Assembly (NCBI GenBank): GCA_025617745.1 | Contig: CM046870.1 | Location: 6,449,618 to 6,513,617, forward strand | Direction of reading: 5' to 3' | Source: Heliocidaris erythrogramma | Taxonomy: Eukaryota > Echinodermata > Echinoidea > Camarodonta > Echinometridae | DNA: 64,000 bases | Part shown: positions 1 through 14,481 of the stretch, in pieces | Layout of the letters: the number at the start of each line of letters is the position of its first letter | Numbering within the stretch: position 1 is the first letter of the stretch | The notes under the pieces: model-generated | What the model was told of the DNA's origin: nothing | Database searches by the model: none | What the model saw: only the letters and a program-made list of their open reading frames with translations | Position numbers and translations under genes: made by a program

Positions 1-106
1 AATACACACTTCAATGAGAAACATATTTCAAGGGAAACCAAAATGGTGGTCTTTATAGACAGGTTGTCTTTCTATACAGGTGGTCGCTACAGCAGGTTTG
101 ACTGTA
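1..106. repeat. Dispersed repeat W, copy 1 (partial)
   Basis: Ends in GGTGGTCGCTACAGCAGG then TTTGACTGTA, and carries 'ggtctttat...acaggt' words. Nearly the same sequence recurs at 1190-1366, with shorter relatives at 3534-3612, 55551-55690 and 63660-63735. The left end is cut by the window. 107-326 is intron with nothing further seen. Confidence 0.7.
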
Positions 107-326
107 TATTGCTTACATGTATTCAATGTGGTGCTGGTGGATAATTTACATGAGTTTTGCGAAAGCCTTTACCAAGTGGTACTTACTTTTATATCAAGTA
201 TGCAGATCTGAATGCTCTGGTTCATGACATATCTCTCTCTTTGAAGAAATTAGTAAAAGTTTCTTGACATTTTCAATAAATTAATTCTTGAGTTGGTCTG
301 AATGTTCTTGTTTTTGCAATCTTCAG

Positions 327-493
327 CAAACTATCCTACCAAAAGGAGTCAACTCTCTCAAAGTATTGGCCGAGTATCCCATCATAGTCGTCCTCATGTA
401 TCAGCTCTACAAACAGAATGTCCACAATGTGGTAGCAGACTTCATACCTCTGGTCATGAATACCATTGGATTGCAACCCACTCAACAAGCAAG
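327..493 (+). CDS. TRRAP: TRRAP exon 1 of window (HEAT solenoid)
   Basis: Encodes QTILPKGVNSLKVLAEYP to TQQA plus two bases of Arg; human has IIPRGSLSLKVLAE. Acceptor cttcag, donor AG|GTAAGA. It is not the gene's first exon: there is no start Met and human TRRAP continues about 215 residues upstream. The next intron (494-1394) holds repeat W at its end; 500-1180 shows only mild GT-rich stretches. Confidence 0.93.
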
Positions 494-3400
494 GTAAGAT
501 ACTATAAATGCAGAAATATTAGCACTACATTAATTTTCTGCGGGCGCGAATTCTAGAACTCTCGAAAATATTAGCCTGATTTCCTCTGCGGGTTGAATTG
601 CACGCTTCAGTACATTAATATGTGTGTGTGTCCAAATATAAATCATTTTTGAGCGTGTGTACTTTGCGCATGTTGTATGCATTTGAATGGACTGCGTGTG
701 TGTAAATTAATAATTGCAGTGGGTTTACATGCGAGCGTGTAATTGCGCAGCGCAAATTTAAGAACCCGCAAATATGTTTTGGGGTCGCTCAGCGGGAAAA
801 TTTTCATCCTTTTCATCCTTGTAATGCTTAAGAAATACGGCAATTATTGTTAGACTAACTGTTACGAAAACTGTGAATATTATGTATTGATCATCATGTT
901 TAGGGCAATTAACACAAAACTTGTGGATTTTGATCATTTTAATTCTATTTTTTTATCATGTACATTATATTGTAGCCATTGCAGTTGAGTTTGTGGACTA
1001 TGAACATGAAATTTAATCAATAAAGTCCTTAAATCAAAACTTGAAATTACAGTACTATGGTCAAATGAAAGGAAGTAGATTTTACTTACAAGTGCTGATC
1101 TCTATAATCCTTTACTATCCTGCTGGAACAAAATAATCCTGTATCTGTCAATCCTGTCTGTCCTGTATCACTCAAAAAATGAATGGAAATACAGTGAAAC
1201 CTATCTATAAAGACCACTCAAGGGAGACAAGAAAAGCGGTCTTTATGAGCAGGTGGTCTTTATGTACAGGTTCCTTTAATACACATTTCAATGAGAAACA
1301 CTTTTCAAGGGAAACAAAATTTGTGGTCTTTCTGTACAGGTGGTCGCTAAAGCAAGTTTGACTGTAATTATGTTTCTTTTCTTTGTATGAGCAGAGCATC
1401 CCCTAATTTCAACAAGGAGATGTATGTGGATTTCATCGCTGCTCAGATTAAGACGCTGTCCTTCCTGGCCTACATCATCAAGATATACCAGGTAAAAAAT
1501 TGAATTCATTTGGACAGTGCACATGGCATATCTATTACATTTTTGGAGATACTCTAGGCAATGTTGTTATAATGAGGGTCTTGGGATCAACAATTTTTAT
1601 GAACTTTATTCTTATAATCAGTCAGAAAGAAAACATAAAAGAAATATATGCCCATATTTCCTTTGTTTTAAATTCATACAATGTGCTTCTAAAACTTCTT
1701 CAAAAAAATTCCTGTATTCTCATTGAAAGAATGCACTTCGCAATGGCCTTTATTTTTTGTACCTCGTTGTAACAGGACATATTTGTTGTGTTATTTTTTA
1801 TGTAAATGTCATGATAATAAGCCTTTTGTAACAAAAATCAGGTTATAACAGTGTAACAATAACAATTGTAAGCGGGTTGCTGCACCATAGGTTTTCCTTT
1901 TTTTAATTTTTGGGACCAAGAGAATTCCCTGGTTATAGCAATACGTCGTTGTACTATCAATGCATGTTGTAGCACTGAAAGATAAATATTATTGTTGCCA
2001 ATTTGAAGAACAAAATGTGATCAATTTATCCCTTAAATAATTCCTGATCTGAAAGGGATTATAATAATAATAATTTTGAAACTCCATCAGGTAAAAATTA
2101 GGGAATTTTTTTTTCATGAAATGTCGCGAACCCTGCAGTTGTGGAAGAAGAAATGCCGGGAAGGTGTTAAAAGGAATAATACATGTAATTCTTGCCCTTC
2201 ATTTAGCAGGGACATGCAACATCTACTAAATGTTTTACTTTTTATTTGTTTAGGACCTGGTGAACTCCTATGCCCCTCAGATGGTGAAAGGTATGCTGGG
2301 ATTGTTTGGTAACTGTCCTAGCGAGGTAGCCCATCTTCGTAAAGAACTTCTGATTGCAGCTAGACACATACTGGGCACCGATCTCAGAAATAGTAAGTCC
2401 TTCTCTATAACTCTAGACTATCTTATATTGACACTAATTACTGAATTTCTAATATGAGTAAACACTAAACAGAGAGATTGATTATGTTCTGCCGATGTCT
2501 CAAACTAATCTACACGTATCTCAGACGTATTCCTTATTTTTCAAGGAATTATGACATAGCCAAATAATTCTGAAAGATATTTTGTAATTGCGAAGTAATA
2601 ATCAAAATAAACAAGGGATACCAGGCAGACTATGCCAAGGCCACGTAAATTGTCTACCTGCAACCTTGTCCCGTGATTAAATATCCATGTATGTGATTTA
2701 AAGTGAATACGGTTTTCAGCTAGTTTTTGATAGTTTGAAACTACAATGACTTACTCTAATTACATCATAACACTTTACAGTGATTTTAAACACTTTTTCA
2801 CAAAATGAAGCTTTTCTGTGAGCTCCTAATTTTATTTGCTTTAAATCCCATAACACATGATTGAACCCCTAGTCTTACTTTTAACTTTTACAGAGTTTGT
2901 TCCCAGTATTGATAAGCTGTTTGAAGAGCATGTCTTGGTTGGTAGTGGATGGACTAGCAAGGAATCTCTCAGGTAAGGATTAGTGTGAAATGGTACATGC
3001 AATGTAGTACATTAAAACCTGCTATAGTGACCGCCTGTCTATTATTAACACATTCATTTATTTCCTTTGAACAATGTTTTCAATTGAAACCTGGGGTCGT
3101 ATGCTGAGATTTATTTTATCTTGATTTTAGTGAAAAGATTTTAATTGTCATAACAAATTTCAAATTGCAAAATTTCATTGGAGTTTGCGCAGATGAATTC
3201 CACGTACGCAGCCACTTTTGCACAGGCATTAACCAATGATGCGCCATAAGCGTACATTTTGTTATGACAATTAAAATTATTTCACTAAAATCAAGATATA
3301 ATAAATCTCAGAATACCACCCCTGTACTTCTAGTACAACATTTTTTTTACTGTAGAGTGGAAACTCACTGTAATGTGGTCCTTGGGACCGTGAAAATTAC

Positions 3401-6400
3401 CTTTTTATATCAGGAATCTCCTCATTTCAGGGTAAAATAACAAAAGAACCTGAAGACTTTGGACCAGCAAAATGACCTTGTGATAAACAAGAATCTTGTT
3501 ATATCAGAGCTCTGTTTACTGAGTTTCTACTGTGTAAAGACCACCTGCATATAAAGACTTTGCCATTTTGTCTCCCTTTAGCAGTCTTTAAATACAGGTT
3601 TCATTGAAAGTGGTTCAGAAAAGTTAAATGATTACAGCATGAAAAGGACCATGACGTGTGTTAATAGTTCATATCACATTTTTGCTAAAGTATTATTTAT
3701 TTCTATTCCTACAGACCCCTAGCATACAGCACCCTTGCCGATCTAGTACACCACGTAAGACAGCAGCTACCGTTGCAGCATCTCTCTATGGCCGTCCATC
3801 TCTTCTCTAAAAACGTCCATGACGAATCCTTGCCCTGTAACATCCAGACAATGTCCTGCAAGCTGCTACTCAACCTGGTCGAATGCATCAGACAGAAGAG
3901 CGAACAGGATGGGACCAATGTAAGTTTGCCCATCGCTGATCTGACACATGCTTCAGTGAAATTTGCATCTGGTCTTATTCCATCAAAGATTCAGGTCTAG
4001 GGTTATTCATAGTGTTTAATCGCGGACTGAAGTTTAGAATTTGGCTAGTGTGCGAAACTGACGCAGAGCGATTGCTGTTGGAGCATGTGTCACACAACCT
4101 GCCCTCAAATTGGCAACATCATTTTTCAACCATTATGTCCTCCCAACAAAGGTTTTATATCTGATGAAAAAATTCATGAATAAATGTTTCATATTTACAA
4201 AGTGAAATCGGCTTATCCTCAAATTGGCAACAATAATTTCTTTGATCCACACATTTTTCTACTCCAATTTTAGACATATTCACCTGTAATAAACGTATAT
4301 TATTTCATGTTATAATGTTACACAATTGGCTATTTCCCCCTAGATTCGTTATGTGTTGCCAATTCAATGATGTTCCATCATCAAACCGCATTTTATTCTG
4401 CCATGAAAATAGATGCAAATTTTTTTTGCTTATGCTTGTTGTGTAATGTATATTGCATAATCCTAGACTAAAATATGATGTAGGTTGCTACAATATATTT
4501 AGCTTCATAATTCGATCATAGCAGCCCTTACAATTTTAAACATGAAATGAATGTTTGTGCAACTGTCACTCACTTCACCATACCATTCTTTGCAATCCAC
4601 CCAAACAGTACTGCCTGTTAAAGTGTTGTTATAAACAAGAGACTATATGAAGGATTTTATGAAAAAGTTTTAAAATCCCAAGAATAAATGCTGTGTACCA
4701 CCTTATGACATGGATATATAAATTATTGATTTTATGAGATGCTCTCACAAGCATTAATCTTTTGTAATGCACACAGCTGATACCAGCAAGGAGCATATAC
4801 TGTATGCAGAAATACATATTAATTCACTGCTTGCATTAATATCCGAGATGTATTCCTCCTGTATTAAATTATGCTCAGATATATATTATAATGCAAGATT
4901 GGATAGTAATGCAAAGATCAGGTGCTTATTAATATGACGATCTCAAGGGGGGGGGGGGGGGGGTGGAGCAGCTGCTCAGCACATCACTATACGCTCATTT
5001 ATTTAGCAGTTGTATTACATAATAATAGTATCTATCGCTTTGCATGATGATGATTCACAGCATTTGTATGGCGCCGTATTTCTGTTAATAACATTCAAAG
5101 GCGTAGCCCTAGGAAAAAGTGTGTTGTGAATCCAAATTTCATTATTAATTTAATGGTACATGTAAATATTGTTTCAATTTATTCACCTTTTTAAGCTAAT
5201 TTTTAACTAATTTGTGCATGTTTTTATACTTTAATTTAATTTGAATCATGGCTACTGCTGCATTTGCTTATCATGCTTATTCATATTAAAGCTTTATTCT
5301 CAATAATTAATATTGTGTGAGGATATGCTAGTCTAGAGGTACAGACTCTGTTTTGACTCTTCAATCTTTAAATGCCACTCTTGCCAGTTAGAAGGGCATA
5401 TATACCACAGCAAATTACAAGATGACAAATTTTGAGAGGGGCATTGTGGCCAGTGGGGAGGACATCACAGCAAAATGCTACATGGCCTGTGGAAAATTCA
5501 AGACCTTGGTCCTGCATTATGGCTTAGAGAGTCTGCCCCTTCAAGCTATGCTACATCATTTCATCACATTGATCTTTAATTGCACTCTCTCTCATTCCTC
5601 ATTTCTTTCTCTTCTCCTACCCCCCTCATCCTCATCCTGCCCCCTTCATCTTGCCCCTTCTCCTCCCTCTCCTCCATCCCTTTAATACAAACAACAGAAA
5701 TTGTTTGTATTGCAGGCTCGTGAGATCCTGATGAGAATGCTGGAAGTCTTCGTGCTCAAGTTCCACACCATCGCCGATAACCAGCTTCCTGTCATCTTTG
5801 ACAAATGGTAAATGAAATCAGAAAAGCAGAGTAAAAAGAAAAGGGCTTTTTCATCTCTGGCTTATTTTCTGGTTGCAGATCAGGGTCCTGTTTCATGATA
5901 CTTTTTATCAATAACAACTGCCCCAATTCTATGACAATTTTGCTCTCAGCCAATCAGATGCAAGGATTTCAGTAGCTTATAATAGCCAATGCAACTTGTT
6001 ATTGATGACAATTTTTATGAAACCTGGGCCCAGGGCCACTTAACATGCAGATTTGTGATCAAATGGCAATGGCCAATCAGGATCATTGTTGCATGCACAT
6101 TTTGTTCAAAAGAATGACCATTAACCAATTAGAGTCCTTCTTTCCAATCAAATTTGTAATTGATAGCTAGCCTTTTTTTGTTTTGTTTGTTGTTTCTTTT
6201 TGTTGGGGGGTGCCAGGACTTGTGCTGTAAAGTTAGATCAGTCACAACAGACTCTACTGAACACAGTCACAAAGACTGATTTACTTAACATAATTTTTTC
6301 TTGTAGAGTGGTTATAAAGATTTGAAATGTAATTCTTGATTAAAGAATAATAAAATTTGTTTTGTGTAGAAGAGTTTTGGCCAGAGGTGAGATTAAAGTT

Positions 6401-9400
6401 TGAGGACTGGTGCTAATTGTTGAGTCAATCATGTTAAAGGCAACAAAGTAGGGCTGCAACTCTAGTAATGTGAACTCATAAATTCCATATTTACAGAATG
6501 TTGAGTAAGAATTCAGCTCTGGAATCATTTGCTATTGAACTAATTGTATCCATGGAGTTTTTATGTATACAGATGTCTAGAAAAAGGAGAATTGATTTTG
6601 CAGAAATAATTAACAATAATGATAATAATATTCAGCCTTTATATAGCGCCTAATACATGTACATTAGCGATGTCTCTAAGCGCTTTACAGATCTATGTAT
6701 TATTACCCCGGTCATCTTATTCTGGCTTGTCCGCACACAATGTATGTACATTCACTCCCTGGGGAGTATTCCAGCAATGGGCCATGATGCTCACATTGCT
6801 AAGCAAACGACATTAACTTTCGCATCCTACCGGGTATCCATTCACCACCTGGGTGGAGAGTGGCAATTTTGGTAGAATGTGGCCAAAATGCTATTACCTG
6901 ACTTGATGGCAAATTTCCTTTTATTTTGACATATTCCTTATGTAGGGTTTATAAAAGAGACACCTCATTTTTGTCCAGAATTGATTTTTATGAGATGAAG
7001 GAAGATTAACAGCAAAATCCTTACTTTTCTTACCAGCCGCCAACAACAAGAGGCAGCACAAGATAAGATGCCACCTCCGGTGTCCCGCTCCATCTCAATA
7101 TCCTCCACGACCGCATCAAGCACCACCACCACTACCACCACCTCATCTTCATCCACTCTCCCTCCTCCACCCCTCACACCGACCACGCCCCAAACACTGT
7201 CCTTCGCTTCCCTCTCAACGACCACTACCGTCACACCGGCGACCCCCACCACGCCGGCCCCTCCCGTCACCCCAGGGGTGTCGTCCATCACCACCGCCCC
7301 CCCTCTCCTCCCTCTTCCCTACCCGTGAGAAGGACGATAGCAAGCCTAAGAGGTACCTTCCTACTGGTTTGACTCATTTCAATAACTACTCGGTGGTGGA
7401 CTGCAGGAGTTTGGTTAAGACGGTGGTGTGTGGCGTTAAGACCATCACGTGGGGTGTTAGTGCCTGCAAGGTCTCATCAGGTTAGTGTACAAAGACATTA
7501 GTGAGGGGGTTAGTAAGAATTATTCAATAAGCTTACCTTTGGAACAGTCCAGCTCTTTGGAAGGTACCGAGGGTGGATGATTAAACTAATGCCCAAACAT
7601 ATGATTTGTATATTCGTTTGATGAAATTGTAATGAGAATCGTCATTTGATGAATTACCCTCATCCCAGATTTCATTGACTTTCAAAGTTAGATCTAAACG
7701 ATTAACCAGCCGGTCATGAAAAAATTGCTAATGACTGGTCATTAGAAAGTGCTAATGACCGGTTATGCATTAGAAAAAATAAATGCCGAGTCATTGGCAT
7801 GTGTTCGCTTTCTTTTGAACGTGATATCTTAAAGTGGCCTTGTCATGACTAAGTAGTAGAATAATTAGATGTGATTAGGTGCAAATTTAAAAACTAAAAG
7901 GTATCGATACCGGAATACATTGGAAGGAGGATGAGGGCAGAGGTAAAATGATGACATATCCTGCTTTTCCTCCTCTTTTTATCGTTGCATACTGTAAACT
8001 TTTCTTCTGCAGATCACTACTTAAAGGGAAATTAACCTCAGCGTATGAACTAGCTTATTTTGAATGGTGTAGTATATGCCTCTTATTTGATACATGCAAT
8101 TTCATGTAAAAACACAGGATATAGATATAAATCACTATTTTCCAGCCAAGTTATTGTCTGCTAGCAATAATAAGGGGGCTGCCATTACTTTATGTGTACA
8201 CGAAAATATTTTTCATCCCAAGTAATATTTCCTTCATCGTTAACTTGTAATTGATTTTTAGAGGACAAATATATATTAGATATAGTCACATATTCTGAAA
8301 TGTAAGTTTAGTTTTATATATTTTTTAAAAGGTCTTAATTTGTTCATAAAAATATACTTTCTGTACGTGGAGACGGAGAATTGACGTCAAGGACGGAGAC
8401 AATCGTAACAATACCAAAACAAAGCGAGGAATCTGCATTACAGGATGGCTATTAGAACTCATGGGTCGTCAATTATCTAGGCCCATGACCAATAACAATC
8501 GTAATAAAATCAGAACAAAGCGACGTATCTGTTGTAAAGGTAGGCTATTATCAATGCATATGGTACCTAATGATCCGTGTCATGCACAAAATGGCAGCCT
8601 CCATGGAAAGACGTAGCAGACAATACCGCATCTAGAATATCATGTGGGGTTAATTGTCCTTTAAGGGCTGTATCGTTTCCAAAATGTGTCATGATAAATA
8701 TTACTATTCTGTGTACGTTTGCTTTAACAGATCCAAACCAGAACAAACAGTTTCATCCCAAAGAAACAGCAGTCTTCATCAAGTTAGTCAAGCATGGTGA
8801 GTTGTAATACAATGTACATGTATCTCCTTTTGTTGAATACTTCAACTCTAACTATGTATTTGTAATGTCCAACTGTCCCTACTTGCTTTATTTGTTATTA
8901 GGATATCTCATATTTCTTATTTGGAGACGTAATTTTGGTTAGAGAGAGAGAGAAAGAAAAGAGAGGAATAAATAGCAATATTTATCGTTCTTCTTTCAGC
9001 TTTGAAGGCCCTAGACATCTACCAGATCCAGATCTCACCCACGGGACAGACTAGTATAAGACCAGCGAACACTCAGAGTGTCAGACTCAAAGAGGAGAAA
9101 GAAGTCCTGGAACACTTTGCCGGAGTGGTATGTAGAGCTCTCCTTATTACCCAGCTGTCAGTTATTCATTCTAAATTGAAATCCTGGACCCCGCCTAGTA
9201 AACAGTTGCACTTGATTTAAATTGATCACAACTCTGTACTAAATTGATAGAAGTTTGTAAGTTGTGGTTGAATGGAGGACTTGCAGTAAATCCTATTTAC
9301 ATGAAAAAATTATCAGAAATCACAGACAGACCGTAAAAAATGTATTGCATTGCGATTACCAGTTGAACAATACGAGATTAGGTTTAACATGTTTCATTCC

Positions 9401-12400
9401 AATTTGTTGTATACTACCAGTATTGTCCATTAATTTTAAACTCTCTTTCTTGTTTATATTTACACAGTTCAACATGATGCACCCGTTGACGTTCCGGGAG
9501 ATCTTCCAGACAACCATTGAATACATGGTGGAACGGATCTATAAGAACTATGCCTTACAGCTGATAGCTAACTCCTTCCTAGCCAATTTGTCAACATCAG
9601 CGACATTTGCTACCATCCTGGTGGAATACCTCCTGGAAAGGATGGAAGAGATGGGAAGTAAGTAATGCCCTGGGGGGGGGGGGGTGTTTCATAAAGCTGT
9701 TCATAAAGTTAGGCACGACTTCACAAATGACTTATATATGACAAGCCAAATGGGATGCTCAATCGTTTTTAACTGCATCAACTAAAGTTGAACTGTGCAG
9801 ATGTAGATTAACATTCTTATTATAACAAAAATTTTCAATGCAAAGTATATTTTTTTGCCATTTTTTAATTGAGGTTATTGGAAAGATGTACAGTCACTTT
9901 GTAGAAACATCAGGAAAAATTTTGGGCATCTTATCTGGCACTTCATATTCAAGTCGTTTATAAAGTCATGTGTAACTTTACGAACAGCTTTATGAAACAC
10001 CCCCGTGGTATCTCTGTGTCTTATCCCATTAAGCACTGAATTCTGTCATTCCCATAGACTTAATACACGAGTCATTTAGTTCTTTCAGGCAATTGGTTTA
10101 ATCAAGTTCTAGGAATGATGAAAACTAAAGATCTAACCAGTGAAAAAAATACTGTTTTGTTTTCCGGAACTGATTTTGGCTTTGCTAAAAGAACAAGCGA
10201 GATTTCATCGCAGTGATTTTTCTATTTTTATTTTTTTATTTTACCAGAGCTCTTTTGCAAATTTCCAGAGCTAATTTTCAGTGGTTTGTAAAGGATCAAA
10301 CAAAATTTGCCATGAATGCTGGATGATATAATGTGATGTGTTTGTTTGCGTTATTTTTTAATTGCAGCTAATCAAGAACGTTCCAACCTGTATCTGAAAC
10401 TCTTCAAGCTAGTCTTCGGTTCAGTCTCTCTCTTTGCCAATGAGAATGAGCAAATGCTAAAGGTATGGAAAATATTTAGGTTAGAGTTGTGACATAATAC
10501 TTCTTTAAAATAGATGAATATGTACATTGATGTAGATGAAATTGCATCAGTTAGGCTTAAAAAAAAAAATTGTTGTATTGGCGTAACGGGTCACTGAAAA
10601 ATAGGGTAGGTAGGTCGGGATTTTTTTTTATTTTTTTTTTTTTTTTTACAACAGTATAGTACATAATACACGCAGCTAGTTCTGTCCGCAACACTTCCGG
10701 GTTTTTCGATCGCGATCGCGATCGCAAAGGCAGCACGATACGCGATATCGATAGCCAAAAAAAAAAAAAAAAACCTCGGGTCGGCGATATTTTTAGGGTC
10801 GGGCGGGTTACGCCAATACAACAATTTTTTGGGGGGGCCTTATGGTATACAGAGGATAGTTTTACTTGCATAGCTCTGTAGTAATGTTCGATATACCTTG
10901 GTGGATGCAGGAAGGAAGATATGTTTTAACTCTGTGTTAAATGGTGTGAGTTAATGCCCTTTTAGCTCTCAAGAGACGATATTGATGTGTCTTGGTGATA
11001 AACCTTTGAAAGTATACATTGATATAAATGTATCCGCATTTGCCGCTCATATACATGTACTCAAACTACTCTTCTTTACATCTGGTATTGTGAGGGGAAT
11101 ATACCTTGCGATAAACCTGAACAGCTCAATTTCTATACATTAAATTTAGGATTGTATAAAGACTTTGTTTACTTGTGCTAACATTTAAAGCAATGAAAAG
11201 TGTTGATAAAAGATAGATCAAGTGAAAGAAATACTAATCTTTGATATTCTAATGTCAACATCCATCGAACATTACTTTCCCAAATTTTGTGTTTGATGAG
11301 TCTGTATCCTACTGTATGTGCTTATTTCAAGTGAAAATCATATCTGTGAACTAATCAATACATCATATGAATATTTATAGTTATTGTAACTATTTCCTAT
11401 ACTATAGCCTCATCTTCATAAGATAGTCAACTGATCCATGCATATGAATATTTATAGTTATTTTAACTATTTCCTATACTATTGCCTCATCTTCATAAGA
11501 TAGTCAACTGATCCATGCATGATATGAATATTTATAGATATTGTAACTATTTCCTATACTATAGCCTCATCTTCATAAGATAGTCAACTGATCCATGCAT
11601 GATATGAATATTTATAGTTATTGTAACTATTTCCTATACTATAGCCTCATCTTCATAAGATAGTCAACTGATCCATGCATGATATGAATATTTATAGTTA
11701 TTACAACCATTTCCTATACTATAGACTCATCTTCATAAGATAGTCAACTGATCAGTGCATGATATATTTATAGTTATTCCAACCATTTCCTATACTATAG
11801 CCTCACCTTCATAAGATAGTCAACTGATCCGTGCATGATATATTGATAGTTATTATAACTATTTCCTATACTATAGCCTCATCTTCATAAGATAGTCAAC
11901 CGATCTATGGAGCTTGCAACCACCGCCAAGGATCCTTACAACTACTTTCTGCTACTGAGGGCGCTCTTCCGCTCCATCGGTGGAGGCAGCCATGATCTCT
12001 TGTATCAAGAATTCCTGCCCCTTCTACCAAACCTCCTACAAGGTATGTCACAGTTACATGTAGTTTCACACAGAAACTAAGAAAAATGGAAACACTCAAA
12101 TATGAATTATACATGTATGTTGCACGAACAATTTAACCCTCATGCACTTATGGAGTCATTAATCTAAAATGCATGAAGTTGGACATCTCTCTGTTTATTA
12201 AAAAGATTTGTGCAAATTGGGGGTCATTTGTTACCATGTGCTTAATTCAAGCTTGTTCTATTGTTATTGTTCATGTTTCAAACAAAATGAAAGAGTATTG
12301 TATAAGCTGATACCTTCATGTATGGATATTTTCATGGATGACGGACGCAGACATTTTTGTGAGTTGTTCTTACCACAACGATTAACATAGGCACATGTGT

Positions 12401-14249
12401 GCATTGTCAGTTCATATCCTTGTTTTGTTAATTCGTGATTCTACAACAATTCACATTTCACAGAATATGCGAAAATAAGAGTCTGTTATGTAACTGTTGA
12501 ATTATTTCATTTTTTTTTCTTCTAGGATTGAACCAGCTGCAGAGTGGCCTTCACAAGCAGCACATGAAGGACCTGTTTGTTGAACTCTGTCTGACTGTAC
12601 CCGTGAGATTGAGTTCATTGCTTCCATACTTACCCATGCTCATGGATCCGTTAGTCTCAGCTCTCAATGGATCACAGACACTTGTCAGCCAGGTGAGTTT
12701 ATTTCCTCCGCTCCAAAAACTGGTTCCGGAGATAATATTTGTGCAGTGCATATTAAAGGGATACGCCACCAGGCGGCCGTGGGGAAAGTCCAGATTGCGT
12801 AAGCCCCATTCACCCGTACACAAACTTTGTGCATTGAACGGGTCCGTTGGACTACTGGGATTATATTTTGAACTGTTCGAAGTTTGCTCCCGCAGGGCAA
12901 CGGCATGATCAGGTAACGATCACAGTGCCCTCTCGCAGCATAAAAACGTCCACAATCTGCAGTTGAGTATCCCTTTAAAGTCATGGCACAGAGGTAATGC
13001 CGAGTGCTGGTCTTGCAATTTCATTGTGAAAAGAAGGAATTTATCTGGAAGATATGCTGAATGATTGATTCATGTCGTAATTTTATCATAAGGTTTTGGA
13101 ATCATCAAAATTATAATAGGGCAGCTTTTCTAAAGCTAGGACACTAATAGTACTTTGTAGGTGCCTTGAGCATACCCTGGGATGGATATCTGCACAATAA
13201 ATATAAATGTCTCAATTGTAAATTGTTATTAATCTCCCGATTACTACATGTATAAGGGACAGATGGCTTACTTAAGAGATGATAGTTCTCACAGTGTCGA
13301 AAAGTCGATGAGAATACTGTTTTAAATGAATTTTCATATACATTTACTTGACTGCAGGGATTGAGAACATTGGAGCTGTGTGTAGACAACCTTCAGCCTG
13401 ATTTCCTCTATGAGCACATCCAGCCAGTCAGAGCAGAACTGATGCAAGCCCTGTGGAGGACACTGCGTAACCGTAGTGACCAAATCGCTCGTGTGGCATT
13501 CCGTGTCTTAGGCAAGCTGGGTGGAGGCAACCGCAAGATGCTGAGAGAACCGCAAAGGGTGAGTCCAAATGTTAATCCTTTCCTATTTTTTATTGTACTT
13601 CAGGGGAAAGTTAAAAATGTCTTTGCTTTCTCTAACATTGATGAGTTTTGATTAGATATTGTCAGTCTCCTGTTTTTTTCAACATCACCTTTATTCATCA
13701 AAACACCAAGGGACGTACTAAATAAGTCCTGGTTTGATTGTATAGGTAGAGTTTTCAGGGTTTCATCATGTATTCTCCGCTGAGAGCTCTTTGGCTTTCG
13801 ATGTTTAGATCAGTAAGCTCTGATGGTCTTCAGGAGAATCATCCTGAGCATAACTGATTGAAAGAATAAATGGTGAAACCCTGAAAACTTTACCCATACA
13901 ACTAAGTTTCTCCACTGAAAGAAATATGGCTGATACTTCACCCACAAAGTCCAGGCTACTTTTTTAAAAAACATTTTACAGGACTATATAAAACATGCAA
14001 ATGATACAGGGTATGTGGTAAAACATAATACATTAAGACATGTTGTTGATCTTATCCTTTTTTCAGCTCTCATATGAAGATGATGAGAATGACGGTCCCT
14101 GCATCACCATCCTCTTCCCTGATCACAAGACTCCAGTTCACTTACCGGTATCTAAGGTAACGAAGATAATCCAACCCAACCACCATATGCTCTTTGCTCA
14201 TCCTTTGCAGGCCATACTACAATGTAGTGTGGTGGTAATGATGATGATT

Positions 14250-14303
<54 letters not shown>

Positions 14304-14408
14304 ATGATAATGGAGATGATGGTGATGGTGATGGTGATGATGTTGAAGATGATGATAATAATGATGGTGATGATGATGATGGTGATGATGATGGTGATGA
14401 TTGATGAT

Positions 14409-14481
<73 letters not shown>

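Noticed and set aside
5422-5685. 87-codon frame upstream of exon 6
   Set aside because: Ends in a C/T-rich simple tract, no similarity to TRRAP, no supporting splice sites.
7070-7410. Small intron in exon 7 explaining the frame break
   Set aside because: GTGAGA at 7325 is donor-like, but the nearest AGs give an intron far too short or remove conserved VVDCRSL residues without a pyrimidine tract.
11408-11876. CRISPR-like or regulatory satellite array
   Set aside because: Unit contents are plainly the intron end and exon start of TRRAP; no spacers of distinct sequence and the host is a eukaryote.
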